NCBI RefSeq assembly: GCF_025519785.1
Contig: NZ_JAOPKZ010000001.1
Coordinates: forward strand, 143,665-207,664
From: Staphylococcus marylandisciuri
GTDB taxonomy: Bacteria > Bacillota > Bacilli > Staphylococcales > Staphylococcaceae
Reading direction: 5' to 3'
Length of the DNA: 64,000 nucleotides
Part shown: in pieces, positions 57,215 through 64,000 of the stretch
How positions within the stretch are numbered: position 1 is the first letter of the stretch
Layout: each line of letters opens with the position of its first letter
Position numbers and translations under genes: made by a program
Notes under the pieces: model-generated
The model's input: only the letters and a program-made list of their open reading frames with translations
Told to the model about the DNA's origin: nothing
Databases searched by the model: none

Positions 57215-57562
57215 ATGTCTATCTCACATCAAATGATGAAAGGCCTGTTGGACGGGGCTATCCTTGGTCTGATCAGCCAAGGCGAAACGTATGGTTATGA
57301 AATACTCGATAAGTTAAAGGCTCAACAGTTTCCTGAAATTAGTGACGGTAGTATTTATCCTGTATTACTGCGTTTAAGTAAAAAGGGGTATGTTTCATCG
57401 TTAACTAAGAAATCTGATAATGGCGGGCCTAAAAGGAAATATTACTCCATCACAGATCTTGGACTAGCGGAATTAGAGCAATTCAAAGTAAAATGGCAAT
57501 ATTTAAATCAAGGGATGAATAATTTAATGAGGAGTGTAGATATTGATGACTCAGCGCAGTGA
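57215..57562 (+). CDS. PadR-family transcriptional regulator
   Basis: 115 aa. The N-terminal winged helix contains MKGLLDGAILGLISQGETYGYEILDKL and the wing SDGSIYPVLLRLSKKGYVSS...RKYYSITDLGL, typical of PadR subfamily-2 (about 110 aa with one short C-terminal dimer helix). Such repressors respond to drugs or envelope stress and usually control a neighbouring membrane protein. Here it overlaps the HAAS gene by about 17-20 bp. Twin dyads around its promoter are the likely operators. Confidence 0.9.
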   Translation: MSISHQMMKGLLDGAILGLISQGETYGYEILDKLKAQQFPEISDGSIYPVLLRLSKKGYVSSLTKKSDNGGPKRKYYSITDLGLAELEQFKVKWQYLNQGMNNLMRSVDIDDSAQ

Positions 57563-58298
57563 AGATTATCTCACACGCTTGCGCATTGAATTGATGTTTA
57601 GAGGTCGAGAAGAGCAAGAAATAACCGAAATCACAGATGAATTGCGTGATCACTTCGCAACAGCAGAAGCTAACGGTGAAAGCAACGAAGATATATTACA
57701 AACACCTGTGCAAAAGTACGCAGATCAATTCGCAAAACAAATGCACTTATTTAAAGGAATTTATAAATTTCTAGGTTGTATATTAATTTTACTTATCAGC
57801 ATTTTTACTATACCTAAAATGTTAGACGGTACATTCACACTAAATCTAATGCTCATCATAGAACTAGTTGAGTTTATCCTCGCATTTATCTTCATTGTGT
57901 GGTTGCTCCGTATAACATTAGTGCACTATGGTGAATCTAAGAGAAGCTATGTCATTTTCGGAATAAGTTTCGCTTTAACTTTTCTCAGCTTTCTAGCGAT
58001 GAACTATTTAGAAAAGCACTTTCCGTTAATAGTATTTTGGCATCCTAGCGCCACGACGACGATTGTTTTAGGCCTACTCTCATTAGTTATTATTAGTCTG
58101 TTCTTCGTGTTGATCAAACAGAAGTTCCAAGCACTCACTCTAGTTATTGTTTCTCTACCAGAAATTATCGGCCTAATTTTAACAGGAGATACCACAAGTC
58201 AGAAGTACCTTTACATTTCATTAATTATTACTATTATGATTTGGGTAGCCTTGACATTTGGACCATTACTTAAAAATTATGTGACTAAAAATAAATAA
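57546..58298 (+). CDS. HAAS-domain (DUF1700-like) membrane protein
   Basis: 250 aa. The N-terminal cytoplasmic HAAS-like helix bundle (SEDYLTRLRIELMFRGREEQEITEITDELRDHFATAEANG) is followed by six helices (about 68-88, 94-118, 129-148, 160-184, 188-210 and 217-242). HAAS proteins typically follow a PadR gene and are thought to be PadR-linked sensors or effectors of membrane state. ATG 57546 preferred over the preceding TTG. Translationally coupled with padR. Output unknown. Confidence 0.78.
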   Translation: MTQRSEDYLTRLRIELMFRGREEQEITEITDELRDHFATAEANGESNEDILQTPVQKYADQFAKQMHLFKGIYKFLGCILILLISIFTIPKMLDGTFTLNLMLIIELVEFILAFIFIVWLLRITLVHYGESKRSYVIFGISFALTFLSFLAMNYLEKHFPLIVFWHPSATTTIVLGLLSLVIISLFFVLIKQKFQALTLVIVSLPEIIGLILTGDTTSQKYLYISLIITIMIWVALTFGPLLKNYVTKNK

Positions 58299-58554
58299 AA
58301 CTACAAAGAAATAATTTTGAGAAAGAGAGTTAAATATTTTTACTATTATCTAGTTAATCAAGACAATTGAAATAACTGTGCAGTAGATAATTGAATCGTT
58401 AATAGGTTTGTAAATAGCTTGTAGAATGGTATTCAGCTCACAAGCTAGAATAACGGGAGTAATGTGATTTCTAATCCCCTCTTGTTCCTCTCGTCGTTTC
58501 TCAATTTAAAGTAAAGATATAGGCCAGCACTTAGTCTGATGTCTAGAGATCAAG

Positions 58555-58628
58555 AAATCTAGGAGGTTGAGACAGTAAGATTTTGTGCTCCGGGAAACCG
58601 ATGAACGGTGTCTCAACCTCTGGCACTT
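58555..58628. repeat. Palindrome-bounded repeat module abutting tnpA remnant
   Basis: GAGGTTGAGACA (58562-58573) pairs with TGTCTCAACCTC (58609-58620), with the TTTTGTGCTCCGGGAAACCG and GATGAACGG modules between. The element replaces the distal part of an IS200-type transposase gene. Confidence 0.8.
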
Positions 58629-58860
58629 TTATAGGCATTGTCAATTCTGTTTTGGGTTGTGCTTTGAATATAATATGAACATGGTCTTTATCATAATGCC
58701 ACGCAACTAGAGTCGTATGATAAGACGCTGCTATTCTCACAAAAGTTATATTAATAAATTCAGAAATTTCATCATCAATCACTTGTCTACGATATTGAGT
58801 AACCAGCACAAGATGATAATAGACAAGAAATGCTGAATGATTATTAGTATCTAGTTCCAT
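58620..58860 (-). pseudogene. Truncated IS200/IS605-type TnpA (HUH, Y1 transposase) remnant
   Basis: About 75 residues of TnpA starting MELDTNNHSAFLVYYHLVLV with TQYRRQVID, then the HUH metal motif DKDHVHIIF (His60, His62). The homology stops at about residue 74 (KAQPKTELT); the next 30 codons of the open frame, down to 58543, are repeat-module sequence. The C-terminal helix with the catalytic tyrosine is lost, so it cannot be active alone. No tnpB, and insertion ends were not located. Confidence 0.85.
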
Positions 58861-59038
58861 GTTATATCAACGCGTTTCTCTTATAGACTGTGTATAACAT
58901 AGAACAAATTAAAAAGACGATAAGCCTTACCTCGAGTTCCAACAGTAACCCTCATACCGCACAGCATTCATCACCCTTCTATAGAAGATAGGCGACTTCT
59001 ATCTGAATTAAGCTACAGCTTTTTGGCTATTAAATAAA

Positions 59039-59083
59039 ACGGAACAGCTCCAATCTTAACTCTCTCTCGAACACTGTCCCGTT
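59039..59083 (-). terminator. Terminator after dsbA-like gene
   Basis: AACGGAACAG pairs with CTGTCCCGTT (one G-T type mismatch) over 25 nt. On the minus strand it ends in CCGTTTTATTT, immediately 3' of the DsbA-like gene. Confidence 0.7.
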
Positions 59084-59091
59084 ACTGCTAA

Positions 59092-59706
59092 TTATTTACT
59101 TATTATTTTATCTATTTGTTGTTCATAACTATTGAAATCATAAGGATCATCTACTTTTTTACCATTAATAAATACAGTTGGAGCCTGTTTAATATTTTCC
59201 TTTTTATAGCGTTCTTGATCTTTCTTAGCATCTTTCCATGCTTGTGAGTTTCTGTTCTTGTACGCTTTTTTAATTTCTTTTTTCTTAGTTGTAGAGATGT
59301 CTAATCGGCTTATTTCTTTATCTATTAATTTATGAGTTAACCAATGCCCACCATCCTTAGGTTGTTGTTGATAAAGACGATGAATAAATTTCAAATGTTG
59401 CTTTGGTGCTATTAATTTGACCGCATGTTCTGCACGAGATCCGACGAGAGAATCTTTATCGAGAAATGCCATATTTACAAATTGATATTCAACGTCTTTA
59501 CTACTTAAATATTTAGATTGAAGCTTAGGCATAACCTTCTCATCCAACTTTTTACAATAAGAACACTTAAGATCACCATATTCTACAACTTTAACCTTTC
59601 CAGATTGTGGTTCATATACTTTACTCTGATGTTCGTTTTCCTTAGCACAGCTAACTAGAAGGATAACGCAACAAATGATGCTCATAATGTTAATGTACTT
59701 GTTCAT
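59092..59706 (-). CDS. DsbA-like thiol:disulfide lipoprotein
   Basis: 204 aa. Lipobox LLVSCAK (lipid Cys20), then a thioredoxin-fold DsbA domain with active site CSYC (Cys48, Cys51; VEYGDLKCSYCKKLDEKV), helical insert, and the cis-proline region APTVFINGKKVDD. It resembles Bacillus BdbD and staphylococcal DsbA lipoproteins that oxidise or fold extracellular proteins. The active-site dipeptide Ser-Tyr is unusual but allowed. Downstream of the DUF4467 gene by 17 bp, in one operon. Confidence 0.88.
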   Translation of the reverse strand: MNKYINIMSIICCVILLVSCAKENEHQSKVYEPQSGKVKVVEYGDLKCSYCKKLDEKVMPKLQSKYLSSKDVEYQFVNMAFLDKDSLVGSRAEHAVKLIAPKQHLKFIHRLYQQQPKDGGHWLTHKLIDKEISRLDISTTKKKEIKKAYKNRNSQAWKDAKKDQERYKKENIKQAPTVFINGKKVDDPYDFNSYEQQIDKIISK

Positions 59707-59723
59707 TAGCTCACCTTTCTAGA

Positions 59724-60098
59724 TTATGACTCATCATCGCTTCCTAAATTCTCTTCTTTATAACTTTCTTTATGATTGTTCATAAAACCTTTGACATTAA
59801 ATCCACTTAAATAGTGTGCTTTGTTATTTTTAATTCGATATGCATAATGATGTACCTCATCATCATCTTTTAATGGTTTATATGCAAGCACTACGTATTT
59901 ACCTTTTTCATACACGTATATATTCGCTTTGTTTTTATCAAATTTCTTATCAACGTCACCTTTTTCACTCTTAGCTAACTTCTGTTGATAGATTTGTTGT
60001 TTATCAATAGCCTTATCAATGCTATTTGTATATTTATCACTACTACAAGCTGCAAGTATTAAAGTTAGTGCAACTATAGTGAGGCCCAATCTCTTCAC
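59724..60098 (-). CDS. DUF4467 (cystatin-like fold) lipoprotein
   Basis: 124 aa. Lipoprotein signal LTLILAACSS with lipid Cys18, then an alpha/beta part: a helix (NSIDKAIDKQQIYQQKLAKSEKG), beta strands (ANIYVYEKGKYVVLAYKPLK and YAYRIKNNKAHYLSGF) and an acidic tail. This fits the DUF4467 family of staphylococcal lipoproteins, of unknown function. The gene lies in one operon with the DsbA-like gene, so a role in extracytoplasmic protein quality or metal handling is possible. TAGGAGAG precedes ATG. Confidence 0.8.
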   Translation of the reverse strand: MKRLGLTIVALTLILAACSSDKYTNSIDKAIDKQQIYQQKLAKSEKGDVDKKFDKNKANIYVYEKGKYVVLAYKPLKDDDEVHHYAYRIKNNKAHYLSGFNVKGFMNNHKESYKEENLGSDDES

Positions 60099-60372
60099 AT
60101 CTATCTCTCCTAATTATTTAATACCTTGTAACGTAATGATAATTGATAACAAGCGATTTCGCCAATACTTTTGTCCGTTTTCTACCCCCTTTAACAATTA
60201 CTTAAATTTTCTTTATTAAATTTACTATTTTAAGATATTTGTAGAGAACACTTAACGCTCAATTAACAATAGAATTGTAACATTGCATGTCAAATATAAT
60301 TTATTTTGTTACACTACTCTTATGAAACATTATTTAACTAACAATCTGTAATTCTATACTTGGGGGATTATT

Positions 60373-61617
60373 ATGAAATTTGTAACTCTTACACCTAGGG
60401 AATTTGATGACTATACTGAAACACATTACTCGCATTTCACTCAAACATCTAAAAATTATTACGATCTTTTGGAGAAGAGTGGCGCAGCTCATCTTCTGGG
60501 CGTCAAAGATAATAAGGGGAATGTCGTTGCTGCGAGCTTATTTTCTGAAGCACGTGCGTTAAAATTCTTTAAATATTTTTATAGTCAACGAGGTCCTGTG
60601 ATGGACTATAATAATATAGAACTGGTAGAGTTTTTCTTTAAAAATCTGACAGCTTATCTAGAGAAGCATAACTGTCTCTACGTGCGTGTAGACCCTTACA
60701 TAATTGAACATGTCCATACTGCTGATGGTGATATCATACAGTCATATGATAATCGCATTCTCAAAGAAAAACTAGAGAAATTAGGTTATCGCCATCAAGG
60801 TATGACGATTGGCTTCACTAAAATCAGTCAAATTCCGTGGTTATCAGTACTTAACCTTAAAGATAAATCAGAAAAGCAGCTGTTAAAAGAGATGGATTAT
60901 CAAACACGGCGCAATATCAAAAAAACTGAAGAGATGGGCGTTAAAATTCGCACCCTCTCTTCGGAAGAAACACCTAAATTTTATGAATTAGTTCAAATGG
61001 CTGAAGAAAAACATAACTTTTCTTTCCGCGATGAAGATTACTATCGCCGTTTACAGAAAGCTTACGAAGGTCGCATTCTTCTCCAACTAGCTTACATTAA
61101 CTTAACAGACTATAAAACAAAGCTTGAAACAAAGTTACAAAACTTAGAGACACAATACCAAGATGTTCAGGACAAATTAAAAGAAAATGCTAACTCTAAA
61201 AAACAAAAGACGAAAGCACAACAACTTGATCAACAGATCAATAGCACGAAGCGTAAAATCAATGAAACTCAAGCTCAGATAGAATCCGATGGCGAAGAAT
61301 TAGATCTAGCTTCAGCTGTGTACATTTACAATAATCATGAAATGTATTATTTATCCAGTGGTTCCAACCCTGCATATAACCCATATATGGGCGCCTATGC
61401 CCTACAATGGGAGATGATCAAATATGCTAAAAATCTAGGAATCGATCGCTATAACTTCTATGGGGTTAGCGGTGATTTTAGTGAGAATGCTGAAGATTAC
61501 GGCGTTCAACAATTCAAAAAAGGATTTAACGCGCATGTAGAGAATTATATCGGAGACTTTATAAAAGTGATTAAACCAGCTGTATTTAGAATTGGCAAAT
61601 TAACCGGTAAAATATAA
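60373..61617 (+). CDS. FemABX-family peptidyltransferase, FmhA-like
   Basis: 414 aa, standard Fem size. Two GNAT-like subdomains with KFFKYFYSQRGPVMDY and LRVDP-type strand (YVRVDPY), MDYQTRRNIKKTEEMGV and the late GVSGDFSENAEDYGVQQFKKGFNAHVENYIGDF block. A coiled-coil arm of about 60 residues lies at roughly 255-315 (KTKLETKLQNLETQYQDVQD...). Fem proteins add amino acids from tRNA to the peptidoglycan cross-bridge. Sequence blocks fit FmhA better than FemA or FemB, though the paralogue call is by eye. Start follows TTGGGGGATTATT. Confidence 0.88.
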   Translation: MKFVTLTPREFDDYTETHYSHFTQTSKNYYDLLEKSGAAHLLGVKDNKGNVVAASLFSEARALKFFKYFYSQRGPVMDYNNIELVEFFFKNLTAYLEKHNCLYVRVDPYIIEHVHTADGDIIQSYDNRILKEKLEKLGYRHQGMTIGFTKISQIPWLSVLNLKDKSEKQLLKEMDYQTRRNIKKTEEMGVKIRTLSSEETPKFYELVQMAEEKHNFSFRDEDYYRRLQKAYEGRILLQLAYINLTDYKTKLETKLQNLETQYQDVQDKLKENANSKKQKTKAQQLDQQINSTKRKINETQAQIESDGEELDLASAVYIYNNHEMYYLSSGSNPAYNPYMGAYALQWEMIKYAKNLGIDRYNFYGVSGDFSENAEDYGVQQFKKGFNAHVENYIGDFIKVIKPAVFRIGKLTGKI

Positions 61618-61659
61618 TAATTAGGCTAGAGCATGACGGACGTTGAAACATAAAAAACG

Positions 61660-61945
61660 CTAAGGAGATAGAGACATCAAGCTTCTGTGCTCTGGGGAAC
61701 CGATAAATGGTATCCCAAAAGCAGGGTTTGCGACAGAAACGCTCACGATTCGGGAGCGGGACAGAAATCTAATTTGAATAAAAAGATTTCGTAGTCCCGC
61801 CCCGGCAAGGATGACTAGAATTGAAAAAAGCTTGATACAAGCGCGTTTTCAAATCAGTCATCTACTGCCGAAATGTTGAAGAGGCTGAGACATTACATTT
61901 TGTCCCAGCCTCTTTCTCTCTAGTCAAAGACCTTTATATCCCAGC
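61660..61945. repeat. Composite repeat block
   Basis: AGACATCAAGCTTCTGTGCT, GAACCGATAAATGG module, R1 plus second module (61752-61869), then GAGGCTGAGACATTACATTT, GTCCCAGCCTC and TAGTCAAAGACC modules. It sits between the convergent fmhA-like and efflux genes. Remaining sequence up to 62125 shows no gene. Confidence 0.88.
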
Positions 61946-62125
61946 CTCATTGGATGCGTGACAGAATTTAACTGCTTTCGTCTTCACGCCCCTCCTAAAG
62001 AAGTTAACACGGTTTATCATAGAGCATCATCTTAAATTCATTGAAATTCAACATTCACAACATTACATCACTTACATCTTATCACACCAACTAGCATGCT
62101 AAATCATGCGTACCTCGTGAAATTG

Positions 62126-63586
62126 CTATTCTCCACGTTGCATGTCAAGCTGCGCATCTTGTTCTGCTTTCTTTTTACTCGTTAACATAAATACTAATAT
62201 AAAGCTGATACATGAAATGATCACAGCGAACCAAAATGCCCCGTGATAGCCACTTAATAAAGCATCTTGTTTAATTTGAATGGCCATTGCTTTCTTATCC
62301 ATACCATGATAATCACCCATATGTGGTTTAAAGTTCTTAGCAATATGAGACATTAAAGTAATTAACACCGCCGTACCGATCGATGCGGAGATTTGCTGAA
62401 CGGTATTCAACATGGATGAACCATGGGCGTTGAGTTCCGGTGTCAATTGGTTCAGAATATGAGTCATTATAGGCATTAATCCTAACGCTAAACCAACCAT
62501 TCTTATAGCATACACTATGGTAAGTATGGCAACAGGGCTCTTACCATCCATAATCACAAAATAGGAAGTCGTGATAATCACGATAATCATTCCGGTAAGC
62601 GCAAGTCTTTTTGCTCCAAATTTCTCAAATAACGGTCCCCCTATTATGGACATCACACCCATAACTAATGCACCAGGTAAAAGAATTAAGCCTGATTCAG
62701 AAGCAGGTTTATCCATGATATTTTGAACGAACATCGGTAAGACTGTCTCTGAACCGATCATTGAGATCATCGTAAAGGCCATTATAAGAATCCCTATAGC
62801 GAACTGAGGATTTTTAAAAACACTAAAATTTAATAACGGTGCTTCTAAACGTGTTTGTCTCACTACAAATAGTGCGATGAGTAAAACGCCACCAATAATT
62901 GTAGTTAACACAATTGGATCGCTCCATCCATCACGCGAGATTGAACTTGTACCATAGAGCAATCCTCCAAACCCAAAGGTAGAAAGTAATATCGATATCA
63001 CATCAATAGGCACCTTTTTAGTTGTACCTACATTCTTTACAAACTTCAATGCTACGAGAAATGTTATCGCAGCGATCGGTGCTACCACTTGAAAGAGTGA
63101 ACGCCAACTAAAGTATTCGACTAAATAACCTGACAATGTCGGACCAATTGCAGGTGCTAACATAATAACTAATCCAAAGATACCCATGTACTTCGCCCTT
63201 TCATGAGGCTCAAAGATGTCTAACATCGTCGTCATCATTAGCGGCATCATAATACCTGATCCCAGCGCTTGAATAATACGTGCTATAAGCAGCACATTAA
63301 AGGTTGTGCTAAATCCAGCAACCAGTGTACCTATTAGGAATATGATAATTGCCGCTAAGAACACTTGGCGAGTTGTGTACCGTTGGATGATCATTGCTGA
63401 CAGAGGGATGACCACTCCATTAGCTAGTAAAAAAGCGGTAGTAAGCCATTGGACTTGTGTATAGTCAATATTAAATGCGCGCATAATACTCGGTAATGCT
63501 GTTGTAAGCAATGTTTCATTTAACAAACCGAAGAACCCACCTAATAACATGGTGAGAATCATTATAATTTTAGCCTTAAATGTCAT
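62126..63586 (-). CDS. EmrB/QacA-type MFS multidrug exporter (DHA2)
   Basis: 486 aa, 14 helices, normal for this family. Motif D1 LNETLLTTALPSIM at the start of helix 1, motif C GPTLSGYLVEYF, and GSGIMMPLMMT. It lacks the long N-terminal tail of the first pump at 4314-6224, and is otherwise similar in architecture (LmrB/QacA group). It probably exports lipophilic drugs with H+ antiport. TAAGGAGTAA precedes the ATG. There is no regulator next to it in the window. Confidence 0.88.
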   Translation of the reverse strand: MTFKAKIIMILTMLLGGFFGLLNETLLTTALPSIMRAFNIDYTQVQWLTTAFLLANGVVIPLSAMIIQRYTTRQVFLAAIIIFLIGTLVAGFSTTFNVLLIARIIQALGSGIMMPLMMTTMLDIFEPHERAKYMGIFGLVIMLAPAIGPTLSGYLVEYFSWRSLFQVVAPIAAITFLVALKFVKNVGTTKKVPIDVISILLSTFGFGGLLYGTSSISRDGWSDPIVLTTIIGGVLLIALFVVRQTRLEAPLLNFSVFKNPQFAIGILIMAFTMISMIGSETVLPMFVQNIMDKPASESGLILLPGALVMGVMSIIGGPLFEKFGAKRLALTGMIIVIITTSYFVIMDGKSPVAILTIVYAIRMVGLALGLMPIMTHILNQLTPELNAHGSSMLNTVQQISASIGTAVLITLMSHIAKNFKPHMGDYHGMDKKAMAIQIKQDALLSGYHGAFWFAVIISCISFILVFMLTSKKKAEQDAQLDMQRGE

Positions 63587-63833
63587 GAGTTACTCCTTAC
63601 TAAGAATATCTCACAGACGTCTTCCTTACCTCTAGCCTGTGACGATTATCTTTACTTTTATTAATCATTATGGCATTATAACGAAAATGGTTTTAAAAGA
63701 CACTCATTTAGCTTACTACTTCAAGGACTGTAAAACAGTGACTTTTAAAGTAAATACTGCGGTTTATTATCAACCAACAAAGGTGCCATTCTATCTCTTT
63801 ACGGGAGTTAAGTTAATTAAATATAAAGACGAT

Positions 63834-63903
63834 GGGCTGGGACATAAAGGTCTTTGACCAGAGAGAAAGAGGCTGGGACATAAAGATCTTTGATTAGAGA
63901 GAA
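63834..63903. repeat. Tandem pair of the GGGACATAAAG / TTTGAC module
   Basis: GGGCTGGGACATAAAGGTCT with TTTGACCAGAGAGAAAGA is followed immediately by GGCTGGGACATAAAGATCTT with TGATTAGAGAGAA. Two direct copies 34 bp apart, the only place where this module is duplicated in tandem. Confidence 0.8.
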
Positions 63904-63905
63904 TA

Positions 63906-63946
63906 AGGCAATTTCTATTGTAATAATACAGAAATTGCCTTTTTTA
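63906..63946. terminator. Strong hairpin near the window's right end
   Basis: AAGGCAATTTCT (63906-63917) pairs with AGAAATTGCCTT (63931-63942), followed by TTTTAC. It is probably the terminator for a gene beyond the window, or the end of a small RNA. Confidence 0.6.
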
Positions 63947-64000
63947 CTATTATTTTGACTATAGTTAGCTCGTTGAGCTACTACTTTTCTTATATTAAGT

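Noticed and set aside
58524..58540. GCACTTAGTCTGA shared with the 3' end of tcaA (10161-10173)
   Set aside because: A 13-base match without a wider repeat is expected by chance in 64 kb, and the contexts differ.
60133..60150. TGATAATTGATAAC upstream of the DUF4467 gene as a Fur box
   Set aside because: Two direct GATAA units but no inverted half, so it does not match the Fur dyad seen at three other genes.
63639..63857. 72-codon frame upstream of the QacA-type pump
   Set aside because: It begins with GTG without a binding site and its last residues are translated from a repeat module.

Overview
The window is chromosomal DNA of a Staphylococcus, most likely a coagulase-negative species. The evidence is the low GC content, strong GAGG-type ribosome binding sites, and a set of genes that I recognise as staphylococcal: tcaR/tcaA/tcaB, hrtAB-hssRS, mqo, the fepABC-tatAC iron locus, rsp next to gltT, and an FmhA-type FemABX gene. 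From memory, the backbone order (gltS-fni, emrAB-type pump, tca, hrt/hss, mqo, rsp-gltT, fmhA, QacA-type pump) follows S. aureus, with extra genes inserted. I could not fix the species.

Layout. 1-4.3 kb: end of gltS, fni, a hotdog thioesterase, an alpha/beta hydrolase and a membrane protein. 4.3-11.5 kb: EmrB/EmrA-type efflux pair with a divergent TetR regulator, an orphan Fur-box siderophore-binding lipoprotein, tcaB and tcaA. 12.2-18.1 kb: an MmpL/RND pump, a lone bioB with a BirA-type operator, a DUF218 membrane protein and tcaR, so the tca genes are split. 18.5-24.2 kb: the haem sensing and efflux system (hrtBA, hssRS) with a recognisable HssR repeat, then mqo with a cre-like site. 24.5-27.5 kb: a GT4 glycosyltransferase and a CDP-glycerol glycerophosphotransferase-like protein. 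28.5-33.9 kb: convergent tatA-tatC and fepA-fepB-fepC, each with a Fur box; FepB has a twin-arginine signal and is the likely Tat cargo. 34.6-42 kb: YhdH-type oxidoreductase, glucose/H+ symporter, GNAT, ferredoxin/flavodoxin-NADP reductase, DUF2871 protein and a YcnI/YcnJ copper pair. 42.4-50.3 kb: YhgE/Pip-like protein with divergent TetR, CorA, rsp, a small membrane protein and gltT. 51-64 kb: EamA permease, DUF3139, a CtsR-controlled hsp20 pair, a CbiX/SirB protein, GNAT, AHSA1, a PadR-HAAS pair, an IS200-type tnpA remnant, DsbA-like and DUF4467 lipoproteins, FmhA-type protein and a QacA-type pump.

The most striking feature is what lies between the genes. At least fifteen copies of a 51-bp near-perfect palindrome (arm GGGAGCGGGACAGAAATCT) lie in intergenic DNA, never inside an intact gene. 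They are often joined to a second large palindromic module, to STAR-like GGGGCCCC units with a period of about 58 bp, and to shorter modules. Several copies sit between convergent genes or inside the loop of another hairpin. One module abuts and truncates an HUH (Y1) transposase remnant.

Regulatory sites readable by eye include three Fur boxes, a BirA operator, an HssR direct repeat, a CtsR box over a consensus promoter, twin PadR palindromes around a promoter, and cre-like sites at mqo and the glucose symporter. No tRNA, rRNA, CRISPR array, prophage or recognisable riboswitch was seen.
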